Shown here: piece after piece, positions 45,034 through 55,680 of the stretch
Position numbering within the stretch: position 1 is the stretch's first letter
Layout: every line of letters starts with the position of its first letter
NCBI GenBank assembly: GCA_003313425.1
Contig: NHZP01000006.1
Coordinates: 1,488,001-1,552,000, forward strand
DNA: 64,000 nucleotides
Reading direction: 5' to 3'
Source of the DNA: Pseudopyrenochaeta lycopersici
Lineage: Eukaryota; Ascomycota; Dothideomycetes; Pleosporales; Pseudopyrenochaetaceae
Translations under genes and position numbers: made by a program
Notes under the pieces: generated by a model
Databases searched by the model: none
What the model was told of the DNA's origin: nothing
The model's input: only the letters and a program-made list of their open reading frames with translations

Positions 45034-45157
45034 TGTTGGCGGGCAGCAGGCAGGAGGAACTAGGTTGATTCCTAAAAAAATGAGACACAAGGGAACTATA
45101 TACCCTGTGGATGCTTATATAACAGAGCACGTGAGGAGCTAACCGTGTTGGCTAACA
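45034..45157 (-). repeat. 5' LTR of right copia copy (B-type)
   Basis: This 124-bp LTR is identical by eye to the LTR at 15847-15970. The adjacent 45158-45162 is CGCTC. Confidence 0.93.
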
Positions 45158-48100
45158 CGCTCTTTGGCAACCGCGAGACACGGTCAGGAGTGAATGTGCA
45201 TCCGACGTACCATTATCCATGCATTTTGTTTCCTCAAGGCACCTTCCAGATTTTTCTCTCAGATTCTCTTGCCATTTACCTCTTCAAACTCCAGTAGCCA
45301 TTGGAAACTCTCCCGTTACGGTAATCAACTCTGCTTTTTCTTTCACGGTTTCCCTGGTCATGAAACTTTAATATTCCGTTGCAACAAACAGTAAACAATA
45401 GTTTAACATGATCTTAGTACGGTATGTCCTTTTTGTCATTTGTGAAATGCTTTCTGTCTGCGCAGCTAAGATTGTGTGAGTTGTTGCGCCTGAGCCTCCA
45501 TTCCCCAGTCGAATACGTGGTTCCGTCTTTTAATTCCGATGATTCAATAGTGAACCCTCAATTTAAACTACTGGATCTGTTACCGAATTTTACACGTATA
45601 CAAGAGTGTAAACTTGATAACGAATACCAAGCGAAAGACTGAGAACGAATACTGAAGGCAGTGCCGTGTGCTACAAAGATGCTGCTTCGAATTGACCTAC
45701 GAATTGAATTATTATTGATTGCACGCCAGTACATAAATTATGCTCTTTCCAGACACATTTATCTCACCTTCGCTCAATCATCCACCCTCCTTCACCGTCT
45801 CTCAAGTCACACAGCACCCCCACACCCCATTATTCCTCATCTTTATTAGCTAACTTGACCTTTTGTATATATATTTTAACAGTTGATACCTCTTTCATTA
45901 AGCGCGCCACAGCTACAGGGCACAGCGGTTCATCCGCTATTAACAAAAGTTTCCAGGTACGTACTACATTTCTTTATTCTCATCGACAAACCCGCCGCTG
46001 CTGCTCGCCAATTCGACTCCGGATCCAGGAATCAAACAGGTACGTTGTGTATTTCTTTTTGCACTTTCGTTCATGTATTACGGAAGGTGAAGAAGGCAGG
46101 CTAAGGAAGACGGAACCATCACTCGTTATCACCTAAAGCGAGGTCAGTAGGTGGCGCTCTTTTCCATTGGTTCCTATCCTCGAATAAATTTCTTTTTGGA
46201 ATTGCTTGTAAGAAACATTGTATATAGAAGCTGCAATTGTCCAAGCAATCTGCTATATAGTAATGCCGTATTGGCGCACGCGCTTACACAGATAGAGTTT
46301 GGATTTTCTTTCAGAATAGCATGTATAGTAGTTATTGCATCAAAGTAAGCTCCTCAGCTCAAAGCCCTACTAGAGAGATATTCATGTATTGTGGCAAAGC
46401 AGTGTGTTGCGTCGCGTCACGCCCGCGTCAAACCTATTACCAATTGCCGCAACGTAGGCGAAAATATTTGCTTATAATGTTCAAGCGGGGTTGTTCAGCG
46501 CAGCTTCATGCTCAAGCTAGAACTCATGTCAAATCTTCATGAATATACACAAGATTGGGACTTGGGCACTGTAGTTCACAAGCAAAGTCAAAGAAGAAGT
46601 GCCATATCATGCGACAGTTTGAATTGTATGCGTACACTACCACCCCAAAGCAACCAGCGGCATCCCACAGGAAGCTCATCATCCGCAGAGATGATGGCCA
46701 TATCATCATTTCAACGCTTTTGCACAGGAGCACCGCAGAAGCGGTGCCCTGTGCAAAAGCATTGGAGCAATCATAGGGCCATCACCCCTACTGGTGATGA
46801 CCCTCCTGTGGACCCGAAACTGCCCACCAGTGTATCTCAAGAGCACAGGCCCCAACCTCGCCAGGCTCAGTTGTCAGCGCCTTGAAGCTTGTCTGACGTC
46901 CTTGCATTGCATTGAGATCCCCTGTCATAATATAAATACCCAGCTTCTTCCACCATTGCATTGAGAGCGTTGATATTCGGTAGCTATCTATAGGCCCTCA
47001 ACTCGTATCTTTTCGGTGCCGCAGCTTCGTCCAGCCGTGTACGTTTGCGTTGTTATTGTGGATGGTTCTTGCCGTCTATCGTGTGGCTTTATCTTTTGAA
47101 GCCGATTCGCCATGATTGCTAAGAGTCAAATCAGTGGCGTGTATTGCGCAATAGAGTAGTAGAACTCACACATATTGATGCCTCGAATGTGTGAGACTTT
47201 TCAACTAGTAACAACTGTCGGTGAACAGCAGCCTTTGTTACTGAAACAAGGCATGAATATACAACCAAAGGTCAAGCGATGTGCGACTCATGCTCAGACC
47301 TTTTGTTGTTTGTGTGGAGTCCATTTTCTATCAACTGCCTTCACAAGTCAGCGATCCATAAGTGCGGAAGGGTGTGGCTGAATTACGTACCTGACCCTGT
47401 TGACAGCATTATCGAAGCAGGTTTGATGAACCTCGAAGCCTGTCCCAATGGGCCGCTTCAATTGTTTTGATCAGGTTGATTTTCCGTCTGCACATGAAAG
47501 CTTGCTCATGCTTAACGATGATAGTCTCGCGTCCATGGCTGCCAACTAATTTGTACAAGTTTAGTGCTTGTAAATTTGAGACTGAATAATGACTCACAGA
47601 GTATAGGCCCAGAGGTTTGAGGTAGCTCTTGTAGGAAGCAAGGCGAACCAGCATGGGGTTTGAGTCTTCAAGAGAAGGAGTATTTGTTTACTGACGTTGA
47701 GATTCTGCTTCTGCTAAAATCTGTAGCTTTTAACGCTGGCCATATTGCCAAAGGCTAAAAAACAGTAATGTCACCTCATTTGATGGATTGAGGAGAGGAG
47801 GAAAGTTGATGAGATTTTGAAGGAGGTTGGCGTGAGGTGAAGGGGTTTATATAGTGGGGGGAGGGGGGGGGGGGATTCGCCAAGTCCTTAAGTGGAAGGG
47901 ACGTGCCCAGGTGAGTGCGCTGGGACAACTCTATGTGACCGTCAATGAGGCAGTGAAGACAATTTGGTACTTTTGCTTGGAAATCGGTGATGTGGGTTAA
48001 ACTATTTGATGATGCGGAATATCGACCATGTTCACAAGCGATTGCTGAAGCTCAACACGTCTTGGTATGGGATATAGATCCCTTGTCGTTTATTTTCGCA

Positions 48101-49136
48101 TGACTTAAGGTCCTCGGGCCATAAGTTTGGGATAAAGCTCAGCTAGGTACCAAGGCCTTTCCTGATTTCTATCCAATGCTAGATATAATTATGGCTGACC
48201 CATTAAGAACTGGTTAACAATCCCTCCTAGTCACCTACCGTAGTCTCATGACCCCATCATAGAAGCACTCGAAACCCTCAAAGCTTTCAAATAAGCCGCA
48301 ATTCATGTGCCTAATTGTCTTATGAAGACTCTTACTGTAGTTGTGTGTTCCATCGCCCCTGAATCACAATGTCCACAGTCAATACCGAAATCAAAAGCTG
48401 TACAGCTTTCTCCGAGCGCAAACGAACCCGTTGCCGAATCATTTTACGCCCCATTTACTGCCTTGGGCCTGGAACGTACGGGTGATAACTGAAATTGGAG
48501 ATATGGTTGTATCGCACATACTTGGATGGCCAGGACTTCGAAAGACTCACGGCAAGTTGCAGAATAGAATCTGTAGCAGACATTGAGGAAAAATGAAGCT
48601 AAGCGCGCATGATGTGATTGAGGCACGACGGACTGCCCGTTGAGCTTCTAAGGAATCATGCAACTGCTTTGTCAAAAAACAGCAATGGGGGTGCTTGGAC
48701 GAAGTGACTATGCAAGACGTCTAGGTTTTGCACCACATAGGCTAATATAGCTGCAAGAGGTGTAAGATTTGATAAAATTACGAAGGGATGAGAAATTGAC
48801 CATATTTGAGCTTTAGAAAACCTCGCAACTAGTGTATCGGCACACTAAGGGATTACAGCGATGTGGCTTCGAGTACGTCTGTACTGGTACTCATTGGCAA
48901 AGAGATAAATAAACTCGGTTCTCCGGCTTTAAACCACGAGGCACAAAGAATAATAGCTCCCCGCTTGGACAGAAAGAGGAGGCACCGAATAGAGTGAATC
49001 ATATAACAATTTTACATAGACGTGGCCATGAATCATTGAATTATTGTTATTATACCCTGCCACCAGGCGGAGACGTTTCCAACCTTCAATTAAGGAATAA
49101 TTGACTGATACTACTGTTTACCCTCGGCTGTTTCCA
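45158..49136. other. 4-kb stretch without recognised gene
   Basis: ORFs are short and unconvincing. Notable are a hairpin at 46716-46760 and a G-run at 47856-47874 (6 G, A, 12 G). The ORF at 46508-46885 spans the hairpin and has no recognisable motif. Confidence 0.4.
46716..46760. repeat. 45-base near-perfect inverted repeat (hairpin)
   Basis: Arms GCTTTTGCACAGGAGCACCGC and GCGGTGCCCTGTGCAAAAGC pair with a single unpaired A in the left arm and a loop of about four bases. No T-run follows and it is not a tRNA. Confidence 0.7.
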
Positions 49137-51182
49137 CTACTTATGTATCCTCAGAGCATCCCATACGAAGGCTGAGATAAACACAGCCGTCAACAGTACC
49201 CCAGTGAGGACGCTAAACATCTCTTTATGCTGCAACAGCGCCCTTGTGACAAAGCCAGAGCGACACAATCCGGAATTACACCCCGGTTTACTTATTATCA
49301 ACCGACCCTCCACGATCGTGAGCAACCGCTGGAACATCCATACAAGAAAACGATATACACCAACGACCATTATAACAAAAACAAACATGTCTCCGTACTT
49401 GGGGGCCTCAATCGCCTGAGAACTCGGCTCACGCGGACTCAGGTTCTCCAGTCCTTCGATCAAGACGTCGTGCTGCAGCTCCCAATGTGTCTCCACGCCA
49501 CGCACACATATATCTTCCTTTTGGTTCGCGCTTAGCGACAAGTGGTATATGGGTGAGAGCTGCAGAATTCCTGAAGACGGGGATGTTGCGGCAAAAGTGG
49601 CGTGTCCTGTGTGGTCGAACGGGCTGAGTGTGGTATTTGTCATGCCGGAGGAGGTGGAGTTGTACCCTCGGCCGGTGGTATGGGAAGAAATTTTTGAGAG
49701 GGATAGAGCTGTGCAGATGCCAAACAATAGAACCAGCATCGTGGTTTGTGGCCATGTGAGGGGTGGTTGAGGTGCCAAGGTTTTTTCGTTTGCTTTCTCA
49801 AGCGTTTTTGCCTTCAGTCTTGATGGAAGACCCGTCTTGGACTTTTCGAGCTCTCTCCTCTTCAAACGTAAGGAATCTCGCAATTTTTCCAATCCCTCGA
49901 GTAGCTCTTTGGAGCTCTTGTTGGAGCCTAAAGCGGAATCAACTTTCTTTTCTTCCTCGTCCTTCAAATACTCAATCGGTCCTATCTCAGCACCGTCGCC
50001 AAGTTTCATCTTCGAAGAACGCTTCATCCTTCCAGGAAGGGGGCGTGTGTCTTCAACTCGTGGCATGTTCTTTTCGGGTGGCTGAGCAGAAGAGTCGTCG
50101 CTTGATTGTTTATACTTTTCGTTTGACGTTCGAGGAGTACTTCTGTTTGGGTTCTCCGAAGCGCCGTTGCAAAGTTGTTTATTATCGTCATCAAGACTAT
50201 CCTCGGCCCAATAGGAGCCGCTTGACTGTTTCACCCATGGAGTGCTGACAGGACGGAGAGGAAGAACGTGATCAATTGTCTTTGGAGCCTGGGTAATTGC
50301 ATCTGGACTCTCTTCTAGAATTGATCTCCAAGTCGAGGCTTTTGGTTGGGTAGATGGGCCTGAAGAATTTCGAAGGTGTGATCGCATCGGAATAGTTGGT
50401 ATAAGCGAATCATCAAAACTGCGAGTTTTTGCCGCTCCCTGATGCATGGGCAGGCGTGGTGGTACTCGCGCATTTTTCAGCGTTTTGAAGACATATCTCT
50501 CTTCTTGAGATTCAAAGCTTCCATACGCTTTCGCCTTCTTGGACGATACTGACGAAGTGGTCCTGGGCTCATCTGGAGGTAAAGCCGCTTCTGGTCTCTC
50601 GTCTACGGTGGCGAGATGTGCAACGAAATTACCAAATGCAACAGCTTCGGGCTCCACAGGATGTGGTTCGAGGTCGGGACAAGCTGAGTGTTGCTTGGTG
50701 TCACCCAACCGACCGCCGGAGGTGCTGTTGATAGCGTGTCGTTGGCCATATCCGCGGTAGTGTGGTGATGCATTTATAGTAGCGGCGGCCTGCGATAAAA
50801 GCTCCGGAGAGTAGCGTCTTCCATGTTTTTTGGAAGGTGTGGTTTGAATAATGGCAGTAGTGGGTGTCACTGGTGGCGTTGGCAATGCACCGCTCATCAT
50901 GTAATCCGGAGCCGTCATTTCCTCAGTGATCACCGCTTGAGACGGGAGCGGTTCCTCAAACGGCTGCTCTTTAGACTTTAATGGCTGATTATCTGGAGCT
51001 TTTCGAAATGTAGGCCAATTCTGCCCAGCGACTTTGGGTACAAATCGCAGATGTTGCTGGTTGCTCAATGCCTGTGTAGGCGGTGCGATTTTCCTTCCAG
51101 CCGCGGCAGATTTACTTTCCCGCGAAGACGCTGCGAGAATGAAGCTACTGCGAGCTTCTTCAAGTTGAGGAGTATTCTTCAT
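49137..51182 (-). CDS. Large disordered protein with C-terminal membrane helices, unknown
   Basis: This is a 681-codon intronless ORF starting at ATG 51180-51182; the upstream in-frame start is TTG. I do not recognise it. Residues 1-400 are Ser/Pro/Thr-rich and probably disordered, with possible phosphosites (PTPPVTPTT). A charged coiled-coil segment follows near 415-460 (LLEGLEKLRDSLRLKRRELEKSK). A hydrophobic helix lies at about 482-500 (TTMLVLLFGICTALSLSKI). A Ser/Thr-rich luminal-type loop with NxS/T sites and two cysteines follows. Two further helices come near 600-622 (MFVFVIMVVGVYRFLVWMF) and 655-675 (VLTGVLLTAVFISAFVW). This suggests an ER or nuclear-envelope membrane protein with a long cytosolic tail, by inference only. 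Confidence 0.68.
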   Translation of the reverse strand: MKNTPQLEEARSSFILAASSRESKSAAAGRKIAPPTQALSNQQHLRFVPKVAGQNWPTFRKAPDNQPLKSKEQPFEEPLPSQAVITEEMTAPDYMMSGALPTPPVTPTTAIIQTTPSKKHGRRYSPELLSQAAATINASPHYRGYGQRHAINSTSGGRLGDTKQHSACPDLEPHPVEPEAVAFGNFVAHLATVDERPEAALPPDEPRTTSSVSSKKAKAYGSFESQEERYVFKTLKNARVPPRLPMHQGAAKTRSFDDSLIPTIPMRSHLRNSSGPSTQPKASTWRSILEESPDAITQAPKTIDHVLPLRPVSTPWVKQSSGSYWAEDSLDDDNKQLCNGASENPNRSTPRTSNEKYKQSSDDSSAQPPEKNMPRVEDTRPLPGRMKRSSKMKLGDGAEIGPIEYLKDEEEKKVDSALGSNKSSKELLEGLEKLRDSLRLKRRELEKSKTGLPSRLKAKTLEKANEKTLAPQPPLTWPQTTMLVLLFGICTALSLSKISSHTTGRGYNSTSSGMTNTTLSPFDHTGHATFAATSPSSGILQLSPIYHLSLSANQKEDICVRGVETHWELQHDVLIEGLENLSPREPSSQAIEAPKYGDMFVFVIMVVGVYRFLVWMFQRLLTIVEGRLIISKPGCNSGLCRSGFVTRALLQHKEMFSVLTGVLLTAVFISAFVWDALRIHK

Positions 51183-52091
51183 ATTTGTGTCGTTCAAGTC
51201 TGAGGAGCCCTATCAAGCTATCAGCGTAATATTACCAAGGGAAACTTTCCAATTCACCTCAAATTGGCTTGCATGTGCAGTGCGGTGCAGTTTTTGTCTG
51301 AGGAATGAGAACATCTTGTCAATTGTAAAGGGTCTTAAATATAGATTAGGTTCTCGCTGGGTTTCAGTCAGTAGATGTGATGTTTTTTGAGACTTTGCAG
51401 AGTGATTGAGCGCCTAAGCACAGGGACAAAATAAACAGAGGTGTGAGGTCAAAGGGAAAGAAGACACAACTTGACGGGCAACCACGCCATTTGAACCCAG
51501 CCTGGGGGTACTTTCCTTTCGGGGCATACAGAATTGGCAGGAATAAGGGCGGTATTTGGAACACTATAATCTCTGGGTATTGGCTACGAAGTCCTTATCC
51601 CATCGCTTACAGTTAGACGGTCACGTCACAGCAAAGACATGCACTCTTATTGATCGAAAAAGGCATACTATGCAGTCTGGACGGTGGAGACATCGCAATG
51701 ATGCAGTGGTAACTGAGATGGGTCCATATATTGTCTCGTTGTCCAATATCTGAATATCAATGTGTGATCTGGATTTGCCAGCTCGTCGCATGCGCTGCAT
51801 TTGCTCTGTCTAGTCAGCAAAATGAACGACCTGTGATTGACCAATGCAGTGCAGATAGCAACTGAATGTTTTGCGGTTCCGATGGGTCGAAATCCAGGTT
51901 GCTAGGGGTGCAAGTGGTTCGGTATCCGTATGACCGTGGCCAATGCGCAGCAATTCGAGGGTCATCAAGTTCAAAGTTCGCACAATTTGATCTCCTAACT
52001 AACGTAGGCGACATCCACGGCAAGGAACAAAGGTGGAAAGGTTGAAAGGGGTATCATATTATGTTATGCATGTTCTAAGCATACGCTGGTC
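51183..52091. other. Intergenic, no gene recognised
   Basis: 5' flank of the membrane-protein gene and 3' flank of the mitochondrial-type gene; both are on the minus strand. Confidence 0.45.
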
Positions 52092-53837
52092 TCATAACTC
52101 TAGATGTTCGGCATCGCCCCTCTTGACGAGTGTACTCGGATGCGTAGGGGGTCCATCCCTGCCCAAGCTCTTCAGATCTGCCAACAGCATTCTCAGATGG
52201 TGCTGTCTGTTCTGATTACCGCCCCAGGTCACAGCTTGTGAATAGTACAGAATGTCCCAAGTCTCGTCGCTTATATTTTGCAAGAATGTTGGGAGCGCCC
52301 GCGCGCGCTGGTAGGCGCGCCATAGGATGCGTCGAATGTCATCGTTTGCGCCGATGTACGCGAGCTCAATGGCTTGGTTGAATGACTTTAGGGCAGGCGA
52401 GATGTTGAAGGGTGGGAGGAGTGTGACGCGTAGGCGCTGGAGAGCGGCGATGTGTTCAGGTGTTTGACGAGCGGCGTCGATGCGTTGCTTGAGAGTGGCA
52501 GTGCGGCTTTCTTCTAGTTCGTAAGGGTCAGGCGCTGTTTCGTGGGCGATGGTTGTTAGGTCTGACTTTGTTTGCTCGGACTCTGAGATGAGTTTTTGGA
52601 TGTACATCAGCTTCTCCATCAGCCTGGGGTCCTCCATAATCTTGTCCACCTTGGCTTGAAGTTCTGCAGGAACATTCTCTTCTACCTCAGTATCTTCGGT
52701 GAGTGGTACTTTTGACTGCATTTGCGCGAGTTTCTTGATCTCTTCAGCGAGCTCCTCGGAGTCCAACTCGCGTTCGAGATCGCCCTCCTGCGCCGCTTCC
52801 GGGTCTTCACTAAGTACGGCGTCGAGTTCAGCCTCCAGGCTACTGTCGCCGCCAATGGACTTGAGAACGTCGCGCATCTGGTGCAGCAGCTTGTCTACGT
52901 CTTGCAGATCTTGGGGTGTCTCAAGATCCAGGTCAGGATCGTCGCTCTCGTTCTCGTCAAGTGCCTCATCGACATTTTTTTCAAACTGACTCCACTCCTT
53001 CTCGAATTCTGCGTCTGTTGCCTCGTTTGCCATGGCCGCCATCTTGTTCTGGAGCGCCTTGTTCCCATTCAGGGAAGCCATGGCCTTCTCTAGCACAGCC
53101 TGGAATTCGGGGTTGTCCAAGTCGTCCATTTCAGGCATCTTGGCCTGTACCGCTCGAAGATCTTTCGCCGCATCGCCGACGTCTGGATCGTCGATCAGAT
53201 CCTGCAGGGCCTGGTGTGTGGCCATTCGCAGACTCGCGTTGAACTGCTTGATCTCTGGTTCTGCGTCTCTTGCCGCCTGCTCATCCAGCGCCTTCAATTC
53301 CTCTTTTGTCTTGATCCCCTCCTTTATGTCCCTCAGCTCATTGGTCAGGTCGGCGAAGTTGGGGTTCGATAGCAGGCTGTCAATCAGCCGCCGATTGAGC
53401 TTTGCGTCATCGTACTCGGGATTGTTCTGTGACTCCTCAATCATCATGTACATCTCCTTGTCCCTCTTCCTGTCTTCTGGCGTGGCTATACTCTCAATGA
53501 GTCGCTGCGGTGTGCCCTTGTCCAGGTCCTGCTCGTACCAGTTTATGACGGGGAGATGGTCGGAATCCAGGTCTTTATCCGACAGCGGGCGCATGGACTT
53601 TTCAGTGACTTCATCGGATTGAATTCGTGATGTTATCTTCTCTGCAAGCTTGCTTTGTTCTGCTGACAAGGCCTTGGGGCGTGATGTGCCATCTTCTTTT
53701 GGCGGTGCTGTTTTCGTGCGTTTGCTGCGGACGAATCGTGCTGCACCAGGGCGAGCAAAGGGGCATGATGGTGGCAGCGGCCTAGATAGAGCCCGTATGA
53801 GCGCTCTTGATGGCACATATGCTCGTAATGGCGCCAT
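52092..53837 (-). CDS. Predicted mitochondrial protein, acidic helical, unknown
   Basis: The ORF is open to 53996, but the best start is ATG 53837 (581 aa). It begins MAPLRAYVPSRALIRALSRP and continues with about 20 more basic or small residues without acids, a typical mitochondrial presequence. The body is highly charged and helical, with repeated acidic stretches (residues about 230-420) and no membrane helix. The last 130 residues look like the conserved domain: LQRLRVTLLPPFNISPALKSF, AYIGANDDIRRILWRAY and SDETWDILYYSQAVTWGGN, then HHLRMLLADL. That C-terminal pattern is familiar from ascomycete hypothetical mitochondrial proteins, but I cannot name a function. It is probably a matrix protein. 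Confidence 0.72.
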   Translation of the reverse strand: MAPLRAYVPSRALIRALSRPLPPSCPFARPGAARFVRSKRTKTAPPKEDGTSRPKALSAEQSKLAEKITSRIQSDEVTEKSMRPLSDKDLDSDHLPVINWYEQDLDKGTPQRLIESIATPEDRKRDKEMYMMIEESQNNPEYDDAKLNRRLIDSLLSNPNFADLTNELRDIKEGIKTKEELKALDEQAARDAEPEIKQFNASLRMATHQALQDLIDDPDVGDAAKDLRAVQAKMPEMDDLDNPEFQAVLEKAMASLNGNKALQNKMAAMANEATDAEFEKEWSQFEKNVDEALDENESDDPDLDLETPQDLQDVDKLLHQMRDVLKSIGGDSSLEAELDAVLSEDPEAAQEGDLERELDSEELAEEIKKLAQMQSKVPLTEDTEVEENVPAELQAKVDKIMEDPRLMEKLMYIQKLISESEQTKSDLTTIAHETAPDPYELEESRTATLKQRIDAARQTPEHIAALQRLRVTLLPPFNISPALKSFNQAIELAYIGANDDIRRILWRAYQRARALPTFLQNISDETWDILYYSQAVTWGGNQNRQHHLRMLLADLKSLGRDGPPTHPSTLVKRGDAEHLEL

Positions 53838-55680
53838 TCTGATAATGCAAGCCGAGACACTGCAGGGCAAGTTGCTGTCTGCACTTTGGAAGGGCTGCAA
53901 ACAACGCAAACTTGAGGCTTGGCACCCCCGAGGAACTCCGCAACCCGTCTCCATCACATTGAGTAACACATCTGCCATCACTTCGCACCATGGCAAGAAT
54001 TAAAATGCCTTTGATGCTGTGTGAATCCGCATTCAATCTTAAGTGCAGGCCACTTTCTCTATGATTTCTCATGTTGCAAGGCCCACAATATTTTTCACAG
54101 ATCTCATGTGCAATTCCACTAGGCTGCACGAACCAGCGTTTGAGACCCTCTTTCTGTTATGAATATGCCCTCAGCTGTGCCCAGCTCATTTTTAATGGAG
54201 AAAGCTCGCTGCTCAAGGTGTGTCTAGAGTTTCACCTTCAGCTTCCGTCTCCGCCTGCTCTTTCCGCGTATCCAATCTCTAAAGATGTAGACAGAAGCTT
54301 CTCAACTTCGGCGTATCATGTATCAAAGACCATGAGTCGGCAGTAACTAAAAAAACCCGCCCGTACGCCTCTCGCATAGTCATACTTTAGACGATGCCAA
54401 CCATCCTAGCTTCATCTGCTTCCAAACAGCCCAAGAAATACGAAAATCATGCCCCGAGGATCAGTCGCCTGGTGTAAGTTAAACTGATCAACAAAAAATT
54501 CAGCTGCGCTGTAAATCTCAAAGAGTATCCTTGCCGAGCTTCCATATCAATCTCTTGGTTATAATGTAATATGCTGGCTCAGTAGAACGGACAACCTTCG
54601 ATCCTCGGAAGTTGATCGTCGCTATTCCTATGAGTCCTTTTCAATGATCCAATTCATAAGCTCAGAAATGTAGCGAAACTTCGGCTTGATCAACGGCCTT
54701 TTGAATTGAACTTCTTTGACATTTGACAAAGAGATTAAACAGTTCTATATCAAGCGATAATTAGCCATTCTGAGGCAACGTGTTCCTTGGGTAAGGTGGT
54801 TTTGAAGGAGATCGTGTGTGCAAAAGGTGAAGGCGGTTCCGATACATGAACTGACTGCCATCTACAACCTTAACGGCGACTACAACTCTTTATGCATACT
54901 GTTAAATTCTCGTTTCACCTGAACGGATCCTTTCGGCAACATAAGAATTACAGGGCGATTTTTGTGGTCGTCAATGTGGTGTCGTTGCAGCGCAACGGTG
55001 CTGATTGACGTGTTTCGCTTACATTGCTCTTTCCCAGCCTATTTGACTTGCTATTGTCGAAAAGAACATCTTTCAGGGTATCATTGACTTTTATCTTGTA
55101 ATTCAATCGTCGACATTTCGCACGACATTGATACCCCTTCCCCACACTCTGCACAAATTAGTTGTGGGCCTTCTCAGCTCCTCACAAGCCCATGGCCGAT
55201 TGCTTCCCCTGAGTATCACAAATTTCTCTTACTCACATCTAAAGCCAATTTACTTATGTTTCCAAACACCCTTGATTTCTCTTGCTCAGCTCTTCTCCCA
55301 TTGTGCACGCTTCGGTGAAAGATCCGTTTGAAAAGGGAAAAGGGCACGTCCCAAAAGTTCACTACTCTTCCGTATAAAATCTCTTCTTTTGGTGTCCTTC
55401 ACTAACATCAATTGCTGGTTTTCAACTGCTTTCATGAAATTCCTCATTGCACAAGATTTGACAAGCACACTTTCAATTGACAAGCAAACTGCGTATTGCA
55501 AGCGACAATCGGTTCTAGCTATAAGAATTATACGATCATTTTCAACCGAATCTTCTTCCCAATCTCTAGTATGTATAAATCGCTCTATCCGGATCTGTAA
55601 TATATCAATTTGATGCGCCCAAAGACACTGTCTAACGAACGACTATTAGGGCTAGCACCATTTCATACCAGGTGAAGAAT
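53838..55680. other. Intergenic, no gene recognised
   Basis: Only short ORFs on both strands. The 55100-55680 part is C/T-rich and low in G on the plus strand, like promoter or leader DNA. Confidence 0.4.

Larger units (their letters stand above)
39729..45157 (-). mobile_element. Ty1/copia LTR retrotransposon, right copy (recombinant, inverted)
   Basis: This is a 5429-bp element of the same family as the left copy, on the minus strand. In its own direction it reads LTR (45034-45157), primer-binding site, decayed gag, decayed integrase tract, intact pol, LTR (39729-39851). Its flanks are CGCTC (right) and GAGGC (left), which do not match each other but match the far flanks of the other copy. 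Its open half (pol) is the one that is broken in the left copy. Confidence 0.95.

Noticed and set aside
10560..45157. Two independent copia insertions without rearrangement
   Set aside because: Each element would need matching 5-bp flanks and matching LTRs; both fail within elements and both match across elements.
46508..46885. 125-codon ORF spanning the hairpin
   Set aside because: No leader, motif or even composition; the hairpin alone accounts for part of the open frame.
52699..53622. Serine-rich plus-strand ORFs up to 196 codons
   Set aside because: They are antisense to the acidic mitochondrial-type protein; Glu/Asp codons read backwards give Ser/Leu-rich frames.
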